Source of the DNA: CAZSLI01 sp964607705
Lineage (GTDB): Bacteria; Actinomycetota; Coriobacteriia; Anaerosomatales; PHET01
Direction: 5' to 3'
NCBI GenBank assembly: GCA_964607705.1
Contig: CAZSLI010000010.1
Coordinates: 1-64,000 of the forward strand
Length of the DNA: 64,000 nt
Shown piece by piece: positions 1-7,700 of this stretch. Within the stretch, counting starts at the first letter, position 1. Every line of letters starts with the position of its first letter. The notes below the pieces were generated by a model, which saw only the letters and a program-made list of their open reading frames with translations, searched no databases and was not told the origin of the DNA. Both the position numbers and the translations under genes were made by a program.

Positions 1-55
1 AAGGCAGGGGCCTGCAAAGCCCTTATCCCCGGTTCGAATCCGGGCGTCGCCTCCA
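1..55 (+). tRNA. tRNA-Cys (GCA), 5' end outside the window
   Basis: The window opens inside a tRNA. The anticodon stem is 7-11/19-23, its loop 12-18 reads CTGCAAA with anticodon GCA at 14-16, the T arm is 28-44 with TTCGAAT in the loop, and the 3' acceptor strand 45-51 is followed by discriminator T and an encoded CCA at 53-55. The D arm and 5' acceptor strand lie upstream of base 1. Confidence 0.93.
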
Positions 56-64
56 ATGCGCAGT

Positions 65-93
65 ACGGCCGACGGATAACCTCTGTCGGCCGT
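65..93 (+). terminator. Hairpin after tRNA-Cys, probable terminator
   Basis: Perfect 9-bp inverted repeat (ACGGCCGAC at 65-73, GTCGGCCGT at 85-93) with an 11-base loop, ten bases after the tRNA CCA end. Only a weak T-rich stretch follows, so the terminator role rests mainly on position. Confidence 0.5.
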
Positions 94-201
94 CTTGCAT
101 TCCCCCGTCATATGCCGAGCACATCCTCTGCACTCTGAGCGTGTCGCCCGATCCTCACCCGAGAAGCATCGCAGGCACGCCGCACCGGGGCATGCCGAAA
201 T

Positions 202-226
202 CTTGCCGCCCCTCAGGGCAGGCAAG
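202..226 (-). terminator. Hairpin downstream of the 50-residue ORF
   Basis: CTTGCC at 202-207 pairs with GGCAAG at 221-226, with further CCC/GGG pairing inside. On the minus strand it lies 30 bases past the stop of the small ORF and is followed by ATTTCGG. Probable terminator; the region 94-255 holds nothing else I recognise. Confidence 0.4.
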
Positions 227-255
227 TCATCGACAGTTCGAGGGTAACGGGTCCC

Positions 256-408
256 CTAGGACGCGTACTTGATCTGCACGCGCTTCGCCTGCTCGAGGCG
301 ATTGAGGCCGCGCTCAAGGTCCCGCGGATCACGGATGTTCTCTACGGCCCACTTGACGATCTCGGCGGGAACGTTGGGATAGCGCTTACGCGCCTGAGCC
401 AGGGTCAT
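256..408 (-). CDS. Small protein of 50 residues, unknown function
   Basis: A short ORF with ATG at 408-406 and TAG at 258-256. The ATG is preceded by AAGGAG about six bases upstream, a good ribosome-binding site. The product is a charged, probably helical protein beginning MTLAQARKRYPNVP and ending RVQIKYAS, with alternating acidic and basic residues, no cysteines, no signal peptide and no membrane segment. A hairpin follows the stop. I do not recognise a family. The strong ribosome-binding site and flanking hairpin support a real gene, but conservation was not tested. Confidence 0.6.
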   Translation of the reverse strand: MTLAQARKRYPNVPAEIVKWAVENIRDPRDLERGLNRLEQAKRVQIKYAS

Positions 409-503
409 GGCTGCTCCTTCTGCTACGACTAATGCTGCGACTGGTGGTGTATTCGACTGACCCTACAGGGGCAAGTGTGCGCCCGCCTTCCAGAACTAGT
501 CAA

Positions 504-534
504 GAGCGGGCCCGACCGGACGCCGGACCCGCTC
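504..534 (-). terminator. Terminator-like hairpin after the TM2 gene
   Basis: GAGCGGG at 504-510 pairs with CCCGCTC at 528-534, with an inner CCGG/CCGG pairing. It begins nine bases past the stop of the minus-strand TM2 gene, and the minus-strand sequence after it is TTGACTAGTT. Probable intrinsic terminator with a poor T tract. Confidence 0.55.
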
Positions 535-542
535 CGTGGTGC

Positions 543-1076
543 CTAGAACCAGGGCTTGCGTCCCACTACGTACGTGTTGCGGAACTCCTCGTCGGTCTTG
601 GTGAGATAGATGATGCCCTCGACGAGGCCGACCAGCGAGCTCACCCAACTCAGCGTACCGAACGTGATGAGGGTGACGCCGGCCAGGATGAGGCCTTCCT
701 TCACGTAGCCCAGGTAGAACTTGTGGATGCCCAACCAACCAAGCAAGATGCCGAGCACGCCTGCGACGATCTTGCTCTTGTCTCCGGTGGCCGGCGGCGG
801 GGCCGTCGGCGGGGCGTACCCCGGTTGTGGCGCTGACGGAGCGGCTGGCGGAGGTGGCGGTGGCGGCGGATACCCACCGACCGGCTCAGGCGTCGCCTCA
901 GTCTTGGAGACGACGTCATCGGACGCGGGGGCCGCGGATTCCGGCTCGGGCATCGCAGGGGGCTCCAAGTCGATGGGTCCCGGGGCGTCGATGCCCGGCG
1001 ACTCCTCTGGCGGCATAGGCGCCGGGTTGGGCTCCAGGCCCTCATCGGGCAGATCGTTGACGTTGTCGTCGGCCAT
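543..1076 (-). CDS. TM2-domain membrane protein with proline-rich N-terminus
   Basis: A 177-residue protein. Residues 1-95 are acidic then very rich in Pro/Ala (runs of PPPP), a disordered region. Residues 100-177 form a TM2 domain: two hydrophobic segments around VAGVLGILLGWLGIHKFYLG and LITFGTLSWVSSLVGLVEGI, then a conserved-looking polar tail. TM2 proteins are small membrane proteins of poorly defined role. The start chosen is the ATG at 1076 because AAGGGGAG lies seven bases before it; an in-frame start 11 codons upstream lacks a good site. It is probably monocistronic, with a hairpin after the stop. Confidence 0.85.
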   Translation of the reverse strand: MADDNVNDLPDEGLEPNPAPMPPEESPGIDAPGPIDLEPPAMPEPESAAPASDDVVSKTEATPEPVGGYPPPPPPPPAAPSAPQPGYAPPTAPPPATGDKSKIVAGVLGILLGWLGIHKFYLGYVKEGLILAGVTLITFGTLSWVSSLVGLVEGIIYLTKTDEEFRNTYVVGRKPWF

Positions 1077-1137
1077 GGCTCTCCCCTTCTGGTTGGCAGT
1101 CAGTTCCATATCTAGCCGTCATAGCGACCGCATAAAC

Positions 1138-1650
1138 CTACTTGTCCTTGCGCAGGATCACTTGCCCCGTGAAGTAGCCCAGAGCGGCGATGACGAGTGC
1201 TATACCCCCTCCGAGGTACAACACCTGCAAGTAGTCCGTAGCATCGATGGCCTTGCCGAGGAACAACACGCCGAGGACGACGGCGACCACCGATATCAAC
1301 TTCTCCTTCAGGTCCTCGAGACTGTGGATGGCCAACCACGACGGAAGAGGCAGCCGGTCGTCCACGAAGAGCTCGAAGAGGCCAAGCGCGATGATGTAGA
1401 GCACGATGGCGAGGAGGAACACATCCGCCAGTTCAATGAAGCCGACGAGCACCTCCTTCATCTCCACGGTCTCGCGAATCACGACGATCACGAGACGTAT
1501 CGTCTCGACGAATGCGACTGCGATGAGGACGATCGCGCCGATGAACAGCCCCAGGACCGGAATGAGGATCACATACCGCGTCCAGGCCGCCAGTCGGCGA
1601 CCGATGCCCATCTCGTCGGAACGGTCTTCCGTGGTCACTACTCTCCCCAT
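1138..1650 (-). CDS. UPF0114 (YqhA-type) inner-membrane protein
   Basis: About 170 residues with four hydrophobic segments (roughly 26-50, 72-95, 118-135, 142-160), beginning RRLAAWTRYVILIPVLGLFI, the pattern of the UPF0114/YqhA family of unknown function. The family usually has 160-180 residues, so length fits. The first ATG overlaps the end of ubiX by 13 bases; a GTG at codon 5 with GGGGAG just upstream is an alternative start. It is co-directional with and probably co-transcribed from the ubiX side. No enzymatic residues are evident. Confidence 0.75.
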   Translation of the reverse strand: MGRVVTTEDRSDEMGIGRRLAAWTRYVILIPVLGLFIGAIVLIAVAFVETIRLVIVVIRETVEMKEVLVGFIELADVFLLAIVLYIIALGLFELFVDDRLPLPSWLAIHSLEDLKEKLISVVAVVLGVLFLGKAIDATDYLQVLYLGGGIALVIAALGYFTGQVILRKDK

Positions 1651-2243
1651 CTCTCGAACAGCGCGTGTTCGATGCCCAGCACATCGAGCACCTTCCCCAC
1701 GACGAAGTTGACGAGGTCATCGATACTCTCAGGCTTCTGGTAGAACGCGGGCATCGCCGGGACGATGATCGCGCCCGCCTCGGTGAGCGCCGTCAGGTTG
1801 CGCAGGTGCACCAGCGACAGCGGGGTCTCGCGAGGCACCAGCACGAGGGGGCGGCGCTCCTTGAGGGCGACATCGGCCGCGCGCTCCGGAAGATCGGACG
1901 CCATGCCGGCCGCAACGCTCGCACAAAACCCCATGGAGGCAGGGGCGATGATGGTGGCATCGCTCGGATACGACCCACTCGCGATGGCGTCGAACATCTG
2001 CTCAGGGTAGGCCACGCGCAGCCCCTCGGCACTCGGAAGCTCGAGGAAGGTCGCGAGGGCGACCGCAGCCATCTCGGCGTTGTTGAGCGGGAGTTCGAAC
2101 CCGAGCTCGTAGGCGGTGACCTCGCGGCCCGCCTCGGTCGCGCAGAAGGCGACCTCATGACCCGCGAGGACCAGTTGCTCGGTCAGGCGCATGCCATACA
2201 CGCTGCCGGACGCCCCGGTTACCACGACGGTGATGCGCGCCAT
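1638..2243 (-). CDS. ubiX: Flavin prenyltransferase UbiX (MqnM-like)
   Basis: A 201-residue flavoprotein of the UbiX/Pad1 family, which prenylates FMN to make the prFMN cofactor used by UbiD decarboxylases. The N-terminal FMN-binding signature VVVTGASGSVYGMRLTEQL (residues 5-23) and the SMGFCASVAAGMASDL region (about 102-117) are present, as is the C-terminal RETPLSLVHLRNLTAL stretch. Length is normal. ATG at 2243 follows AGGAGAGG. It lies with a UbiA prenyltransferase and UbiD decarboxylase; no ubiquinone hydroxylases are visible, so by established knowledge of the futalosine pathway this set may be the menaquinone genes mqnP/L/M. Confidence 0.93.
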   Translation of the reverse strand: MARITVVVTGASGSVYGMRLTEQLVLAGHEVAFCATEAGREVTAYELGFELPLNNAEMAAVALATFLELPSAEGLRVAYPEQMFDAIASGSYPSDATIIAPASMGFCASVAAGMASDLPERAADVALKERRPLVLVPRETPLSLVHLRNLTALTEAGAIIVPAMPAFYQKPESIDDLVNFVVGKVLDVLGIEHALFERWGE

Positions 2244-2257
2244 AGCGCAGTCCTCTC

Positions 2258-3220
2258 CTAGCCGATGAGCTGGTCCGCGACCGCGCCTATTAGCAGCACG
2301 ACCGCGATCATCCCGTTCATGGTAAAGAATGCCGCATTCACCCTGCTCATGTCCTCTGGAGAGATTATCGCGTTCTCATACCAGAGCAGGCCGGCTCCGA
2401 GCGCCGTCGCCAGGTACCAAGGCCATCCCGCGTGTGCCAGCCACCCGCCGAGGAGAAACAACGCGATCGTGACGGCATGGGCGATATGGGTCTGCAGCAG
2501 TGCAGGCCCCACCCCGTAATCGGCAGGCATGGAATGAACGCCGTCCCTCACGTCACACTCCACGTCCTGGGTCGCGTAGATGATGTCGAACCCGCCGGTC
2601 CAGATCGCGACAGCGGCGCCGAGGACCCACGGCGCGGGATCGCCGATGGGGCCGCCCACCGCCACCCATCCGCCCACCGGTGCCAAGCCGAGACAGATGC
2701 CAAGCCAGTAGTGACAGAGCGGCGTGAAGCGCTTGGTGTAGGGATAGATCAGGAACGCTGCGATCGGGATCGGCCAGAGCAAGTGAGTGATAGGCGCAAG
2801 TTGCCAGACGCCGAACAGATACGCCGCGAGCACGAGTGCCGAGAAGAGCCACAGCTCCCAGGCCTTTACCAATCCCGCCGGCACTGCGCGTCCAGCCGTA
2901 CGCGGATTGCGCGCGTCGATCTCCTTGTCGACCGCTCGGTTCACCACGAAGGCGAACGACCGCGCTCCGACCATGACTACGGTGATCCATATCAGTGCGG
3001 CCAGCGTAGGAAGTACCACGGCCTCGGGGGCAGGAGTGCCCACGATCGTCACATAAGGGCTCCCCGGGAAGTACTGCGGCGGATAACTCTCCGCGACCGC
3101 CACGCCTACGGCGGCGGCCCCATAGAGGGCGCCGATGTAGGCGTACGGGAGCGCGAAGATGGAATGCTCGAACTTGACGAGTTCGAGGAAGATCCGGATC
3201 TTCTCGATGATCCTACTCAA
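2258..3220 (-). CDS. UbiA-family polyprenyltransferase (MqnP-like)
   Basis: Integral-membrane prenyltransferase of about 320 residues with eight to nine hydrophobic segments. The first Asp-rich motif is NRAVDKEIDARNPRTAGR, typical of UbiA/MqnP; the second is DVECDVRDGVHSMPADYG. These enzymes attach a polyprenyl chain to an aromatic ring during quinone synthesis. I place the start at TTG 3220 (product begins LSRIIEKIRIF), preceded by GGAG and overlapping the ubiD stop by eight bases; an ATG eight codons upstream is possible. It sits between ubiD and ubiX in one operon, supporting a 1,4-dihydroxy-6-naphthoate prenyltransferase role in menaquinone synthesis. Confidence 0.85.
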   Translation of the reverse strand: MSRIIEKIRIFLELVKFEHSIFALPYAYIGALYGAAAVGVAVAESYPPQYFPGSPYVTIVGTPAPEAVVLPTLAALIWITVVMVGARSFAFVVNRAVDKEIDARNPRTAGRAVPAGLVKAWELWLFSALVLAAYLFGVWQLAPITHLLWPIPIAAFLIYPYTKRFTPLCHYWLGICLGLAPVGGWVAVGGPIGDPAPWVLGAAVAIWTGGFDIIYATQDVECDVRDGVHSMPADYGVGPALLQTHIAHAVTIALFLLGGWLAHAGWPWYLATALGAGLLWYENAIISPEDMSRVNAAFFTMNGMIAVVLLIGAVADQLIG

Positions 3221-4700
3221 GCCCGAGCTCCTGCCACATCGCATCGACCCTGGTCTTCACTTCTGCGTCCATCTCAAGGGATTCGGGCCATTCGCGCTCG
3301 TGACCTTCGTTCTCGATCGGGCGGGTGGCGTCGATGCCCATCTTGTAGCCGAAGCTCTGGTGGTTGCTCGAATGGTCCAGCCGGTCGAGGGGCCCCTTGC
3401 TTATCAGGATGTCCCTGCTCGGGTCCACGTTGTTGAAGCAGCGCCAGGCGACCTGTGAGTAGTCGTGGCAGTCGACATCTTCGTCGACGACGATCACGAA
3501 CTTCGTGAACATCATCTGCCCCATCGACCAGGCGAAGTTCATGATGCGGAAAGCCTGGCCGGGAAACTCCTTCTTGATCTGGAAGATCGCGCAGTTGTGG
3601 AAGACGCCTTCGAGCGGCAGGTCGTAGTCGATGACCTCTGGCATGAGCGCCCTGATTGCTGGCAAGAACAGCCGCTCAGTCGCCTTACCGATGTAGTCGT
3701 CCTCCATCGGGGGCGGTCCGACGATCGTCGTGGGGTAGATCGGGTCCTTGCGCATCGTGATGCACTCTACGTGGAACACCGGGAAGTAGTCGGCGAGCGA
3801 GTAGTAGCCCGTGTGGTCGCCGAACGGCCCCTCCCAACGCGTCTCCTCGAGGTCACACCATCCCTCGAGCACTATCTCGGCGTGAGCGGGTACCAGCAGG
3901 TCGTTGGTGACGCACTTGACGACCTCTACGCTCTCGCCCCGCAGAATGCCGCTGAACAGGTACTCGTCGATCATCGGCGGGACGGGAGCAGTTGCCGAGA
4001 AGATCGTCACGGGATCGCCACCGAGGGCCACGGAGACCGGCACGCGGCTGACGCCCTGAGCCTTCCACGCGCGCAGGTTCTTGGCGCCGTCGTGGTGCTC
4101 GTGGATGTGCAGTCCGGTCGTCCTCTCATCGAAGATCTGAAGCCGGTACATCCCCACATTGAGCTTGCCCTTAGGGCTGCTCGTGACGACGAGCGGCAGG
4201 GTGACGAACGGGCCGCCGTCGTCGGGCCATGTCTTGAGTACAGGCAGCCTGGTGAGGTCGACGTCGTCGCCCTGCAGCACCACCTGCTGGACAGGCGCCT
4301 TCTTGACCGTCTTGGCCCCTGCACCAGCCAGATTCGCCAGGTTCTTGGCGACGCCGAGCTTCTCCATCATCGACGGTGGCATGTCCAGCGGGAGCAGCTC
4401 CATGAGCTGACGCGCCTTCGCGTCGAGGTCACGCCAGTTGCCGTGCTCGGCATCGACGCCCAGCGCCCACGCCATACGGTCGTAGCTGCCCATGAGGTTG
4501 ATGGCGACCGGCATGTCGTAAGGGTCGCCGGTCTCGCGGTCGACGGGATTCTCGAAGAGCAGCGCGGGTCCGACCGCCTTCGATACTCGGTCCGTGATCT
4601 CACCGATCTCGAGGTCCGGATCCACGGCGGCGGTGATGCGCTTGAGCTGACCTTTACTCTCGATCAGCGAGATGAACTCGCGAAGGTCTTTGATGGCCAT
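3213..4700 (-). CDS. ubiD: UbiD-family decarboxylase (MqnL-like)
   Basis: A 495-residue member of the UbiD family of prFMN-dependent (de)carboxylases. It begins MAIKDLREFISLIESKGQLKR and contains the ETRWEGPFGDHTGYYS block (about 287-302), holding the catalytic Glu/Arg region, and VGPPPMEDDYIGKATERLF. Length matches the family. Starting at ATG 4700, it ends overlapping the prenyltransferase. With UbiX in the same operon supplying prFMN, it most likely decarboxylates the prenylated menaquinone precursor. Confidence 0.93.
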   Translation of the reverse strand: MAIKDLREFISLIESKGQLKRITAAVDPDLEIGEITDRVSKAVGPALLFENPVDRETGDPYDMPVAINLMGSYDRMAWALGVDAEHGNWRDLDAKARQLMELLPLDMPPSMMEKLGVAKNLANLAGAGAKTVKKAPVQQVVLQGDDVDLTRLPVLKTWPDDGGPFVTLPLVVTSSPKGKLNVGMYRLQIFDERTTGLHIHEHHDGAKNLRAWKAQGVSRVPVSVALGGDPVTIFSATAPVPPMIDEYLFSGILRGESVEVVKCVTNDLLVPAHAEIVLEGWCDLEETRWEGPFGDHTGYYSLADYFPVFHVECITMRKDPIYPTTIVGPPPMEDDYIGKATERLFLPAIRALMPEVIDYDLPLEGVFHNCAIFQIKKEFPGQAFRIMNFAWSMGQMMFTKFVIVVDEDVDCHDYSQVAWRCFNNVDPSRDILISKGPLDRLDHSSNHQSFGYKMGIDATRPIENEGHEREWPESLEMDAEVKTRVDAMWQELGLE

Positions 4701-4706
4701 CAGCTC

Positions 4707-6398
4707 TTACTCCTCGGCGTTCGTCATGCGGACCTTCGGATGGTACCGCCCTATCAGGTACGTAACCAGCGGTGCGACCAGCGCCACGAAACCGACGGCG
4801 GTGGCCTGCACAAGATCGAGGTCGTATTTGAATCCCCACTTCAGATCGGGAAGCGTCCAGGTGGGCACCACTCCCCACCACCACGCGAACCAGGCGACCT
4901 GGAGTGCGAGCGTCGCCAAGACGACCAGTATCGTCGCCGGACCGAGGGCGAGCCACCCCGGCAGGTACTCCCCCCTCGGTGGCTTCGGCGACTGTCTCAG
5001 CAAGGGATACACGACCGCGGCGACGGCCACCGCGACGACAGCGCTCAGCGCGGCCTCCAACAGGCGCCCGTTCATCCACGCCGAGATCCGGTCCTCCGAG
5101 TTGAAGGCCGACAGCGACCAAAGATAGCGATGCACACCGAAGAAGAGCGTGTTGTAGACGACGTAGTAGCTGGCCGCGCCTGCCGCCGCAGCGACCAGGG
5201 CGCGCCACGACATGACTCCCACGGCCGCGATGACCAGGAGCGCGCCAACGACCGCCGCGAGCCCGTACGGCGCTCGTGCGCGCCGATCGAAAGCCAACCG
5301 AGCTTCCTGCGCGCGCCTGAGGTACGCATCCGTGTTCACGCGCGTCGCACTCGACGCCCGAAGCGGGGCTACCGCCATGCCGGTCGGGCCGAGGATCTCG
5401 TCGGCGTAGGCGTCAACAGCCTCGACCCGCTGATCGGCAGAGCGCGAGACGGCAGCGCCGGGACCTACGACCTCGGTCAGCGCCTGCCCGACGGCGAATC
5501 GGGGCACCGGGATGCCTGCGAGCGCTGCGAGCGTCGGAGCGACGTCCTGCGAGGTGGCGGTACCGGTGACCATAGGGATTTGGCCCCCCGCGAAGACGCC
5601 GGGGACCTGTGTGACTTCCCGCTCCCATCCGCCATGACCGCCGGTGTCGAGGTGTCCATGATCAGCGACCACGACGAAGACGGTGCCGGGACTCTGCAGA
5701 CCCTCCACAAGGCGCTTCAGGTCCGCGTTCATCCGCGCGACTGTGTCCGAGTACTGCAGGGAGGCACCGCCGTACGCATGACCGGCCTCATCGGCGTCGG
5801 GCAGGTGCAGGACGATCAGGTCCGGCGACTCGGCCTTGGCCAGCCTAAGCGTCGCGTCGACGTACTCGGCGGTCATGTAACGCTCGTCCCACTTGCGCAT
5901 ATAGGTGGCGGCGGTCTTGGCTTTCACGCCGTAGAGCTGCTCGAAGTCCTCGGGTCCCACGAACACCGTCTTCACGCCGGATGCGCGCGCGGTGTCGAAG
6001 ATCGTCTCCACCGGAGCCGGCCCCTCATGCCAGTTGGTGACCACGCCGCTGATGTAGGGAGGTGCGCCCGATAGAAGCGTTGTCCAGTTGGGGTAGCTCA
6101 ACGAGGGCTGCGGGGCCGTCAGGGTGAGATCGGCTCCGAAGTCACGCATCGCATTGAGTGTGCCCATGCGACGTGAAGCATCGAGCCGTAGTCCGTCGAC
6201 GATCACCAGCACCGTTTGGGACGCGACAGCGCTGGACCGTCCGGACTGCGGCAAGTCCGCCTTCGCGTACTGTGAGCGGTAGTCGACCACACCGTTCCAC
6301 GAGACCTGAGCGAGCAGGTACGCGCAGATCGCGACTCCGACGGAGACGCCGATCGCAGCGGCGAGCACTGCCCAGGGAAGCCAGAACTTCAGGCGCAT
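4707..6398 (-). CDS. Membrane alkaline-phosphatase-superfamily phosphodiesterase
   Basis: A 563-residue protein with an N-terminal membrane anchor (about 7-30), a type I phosphodiesterase/nucleotide pyrophosphatase-like catalytic domain (about 60-320) and four to six C-terminal hydrophobic segments (about 385-545). Metal-site motifs are visible: VLVIVDGLRLD (first Asp), SYPNWTTLLSG (Thr nucleophile region), HLPDADEAGHAYG and VVADHGHLDTGGHGG. This arrangement recalls enzymes that act on lipid- or glycan-linked phosphates outside the membrane, but the substrate cannot be read from sequence. Its start overlaps the HAD gene by ten bases and it ends six bases before ubiD. Confidence 0.8.
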   Translation of the reverse strand: MRLKFWLPWAVLAAAIGVSVGVAICAYLLAQVSWNGVVDYRSQYAKADLPQSGRSSAVASQTVLVIVDGLRLDASRRMGTLNAMRDFGADLTLTAPQPSLSYPNWTTLLSGAPPYISGVVTNWHEGPAPVETIFDTARASGVKTVFVGPEDFEQLYGVKAKTAATYMRKWDERYMTAEYVDATLRLAKAESPDLIVLHLPDADEAGHAYGGASLQYSDTVARMNADLKRLVEGLQSPGTVFVVVADHGHLDTGGHGGWEREVTQVPGVFAGGQIPMVTGTATSQDVAPTLAALAGIPVPRFAVGQALTEVVGPGAAVSRSADQRVEAVDAYADEILGPTGMAVAPLRASSATRVNTDAYLRRAQEARLAFDRRARAPYGLAAVVGALLVIAAVGVMSWRALVAAAAGAASYYVVYNTLFFGVHRYLWSLSAFNSEDRISAWMNGRLLEAALSAVVAVAVAAVVYPLLRQSPKPPRGEYLPGWLALGPATILVVLATLALQVAWFAWWWGVVPTWTLPDLKWGFKYDLDLVQATAVGFVALVAPLVTYLIGRYHPKVRMTNAEE

Positions 6399-7099
6399 GA
6401 ATCCTCCCCCATGGCAGCATCGAGATCATCCAGCGTGCGAATGAAACGCTCATGGCCCGGATGCTCGCCGCCGTACCGGTCGATCAGCACCGGCAGCATC
6501 CCCACAGACTCGGCACCCAGCACGTCCGCGTAGTGGTGGTCGCCCACGTGGACGGCGTTCTCGGCAGTGACGCCGAGCCGCTCGAGCGCGAGCTCGAAGA
6601 TGCGAGGATCCGGCTTGTGAAGGCCGACTTCCGCCGAGGAGACGATGGTGTCGACGAAGCGGTCCAGTTCCAGTCCGGCGAACAGTCCGGCGAGGCGCCG
6701 GTCCCAGTTGGAGATGAGCCCGATTCTGCAGCCCCGGGCACGGAGCCGCTCGAAGGCGGGAACCACGTCGTCGTAGGCGCGCCAGCGACTTGCGCAGCCG
6801 AACTCGTCGTACACCCTGCGGGCGATGCGCTCGGCGTCGACGTCGATACCCAGCTGGCGGCAGAGTAGCGAGTACATGCCGACCCACACCTGCGACGTCT
6901 CGTCTTCGTTGGTCCAGAAGGTGTCGTCGTCGCGGTACCGGTCCTCGTAGTACTCGTCGACCAGCGGCATGTACGCGTCGATCGCCGAGACGTCGTGAAG
7001 GTGGCCCTCCTCGGCGAGGATCTGTCGAACGACCTCAGAAACGCTCGGATAGGGATAGAGCAGCGTGTTACCGACGTCGAAGAAGACGGCGCGGATCAT
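6389..7099 (-). CDS. HAD-superfamily hydrolase (REG-2-like)
   Basis: A 236-residue HAD-type phosphatase. Motif I is FFDVGNTLLYP, with Asp8 as nucleophile and Asn where many HAD enzymes have the second Asp, as in REG-2-like members. Motif II is LISNWD, motif III is HKPDPRIFELAL (Lys) and motif IV is GDHHYADVLGAESVGM. A long helical cap lies between motifs I and II, as in subclass IA. The substrate is unknown. The gene overlaps the phosphodiesterase downstream and lies 19 bases after the nitroreductase, suggesting an operon. Confidence 0.87.
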   Translation of the reverse strand: MIRAVFFDVGNTLLYPYPSVSEVVRQILAEEGHLHDVSAIDAYMPLVDEYYEDRYRDDDTFWTNEDETSQVWVGMYSLLCRQLGIDVDAERIARRVYDEFGCASRWRAYDDVVPAFERLRARGCRIGLISNWDRRLAGLFAGLELDRFVDTIVSSAEVGLHKPDPRIFELALERLGVTAENAVHVGDHHYADVLGAESVGMLPVLIDRYGGEHPGHERFIRTLDDLDAAMGEDSCA

Positions 7100-7118
7100 C
7101 CGCGTTCAACGCCGGACA

Positions 7119-7688
7119 CTACTCGTGCCACTCGGCGATCTGCGCCTCGTGCGGCGGCGACGCTGGCGGCACGTTCGTCGGATACCCCAAGGCGATGAGG
7201 GAGACGATATGGTTCCCCTCCTCGACGCCGAGAAGAGCTTCGAGATCGTCCGTCACCCAATGAGCAAAGGTTATGTTGCAGGCGCCCAGGCCCTCGGCGG
7301 TCGCCGCGAGCATGAAGTTCTCGATGGAGGCGCCGACGGAGATCAACTTGTTGATGGAGTCATTCTCGGACTCCGGCCGCGGCATGGACACGGCCACGAC
7401 CACGGGGGCATCTCCGAGCGACGAATACCAGTGCACGGCGTCCTCGTAACGCTTGGGACCCAGCACATCCATGTACTCCGACAGGTGGACCGTGGCCTGC
7501 GCTACGAGTTTGCCGAGGTCCGAGCGAAGCTGTCCGGTCACGATGTGGTAGTGCCACGGCTGAGCGTTCATCGCCGAGGGGGCCAGGGCGGCAGCGTGCA
7601 GTAGCCGCTCCACGACCGCGTGAGGGACCTCCTCGGCTCGAAAGTCGCGGATCGAATGGCGGTTCTCGACTACTTCCCAGAACTCCAT
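7119..7688 (-). CDS. Nitroreductase-family FMN oxidoreductase
   Basis: A 189-residue flavoprotein beginning MEFWEVVENRHSIRDF, the FMN-binding Arg-rich start of nitroreductases, followed by ALAPSAMNAQPWHYHIV and a C-terminal GLGACNITFAHWV segment. Such enzymes reduce nitro compounds, quinones or other acceptors with NAD(P)H; the natural substrate cannot be told. Length is typical. It lies 12 bases after the glycosyltransferase gene and is probably co-transcribed with it. Confidence 0.88.
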   Translation of the reverse strand: MEFWEVVENRHSIRDFRAEEVPHAVVERLLHAAALAPSAMNAQPWHYHIVTGQLRSDLGKLVAQATVHLSEYMDVLGPKRYEDAVHWYSSLGDAPVVVAVSMPRPESENDSINKLISVGASIENFMLAATAEGLGACNITFAHWVTDDLEALLGVEEGNHIVSLIALGYPTNVPPASPPHEAQIAEWHE

Positions 7689-7700
7689 CCCGGTCGCCCC

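Noticed and set aside
1..255. Integration (att) site at the tRNA-Cys end
   Set aside because: No repeat of the tRNA 3' end is seen nearby and no integrase or phage gene is in the window.
3465..6074. Long plus-strand ORF of 869 codons
   Set aside because: It lies wholly opposite ubiD and the phosphodiesterase gene, has low-complexity Arg/Asp/His-rich sequence and no family features; a high-GC shadow frame.
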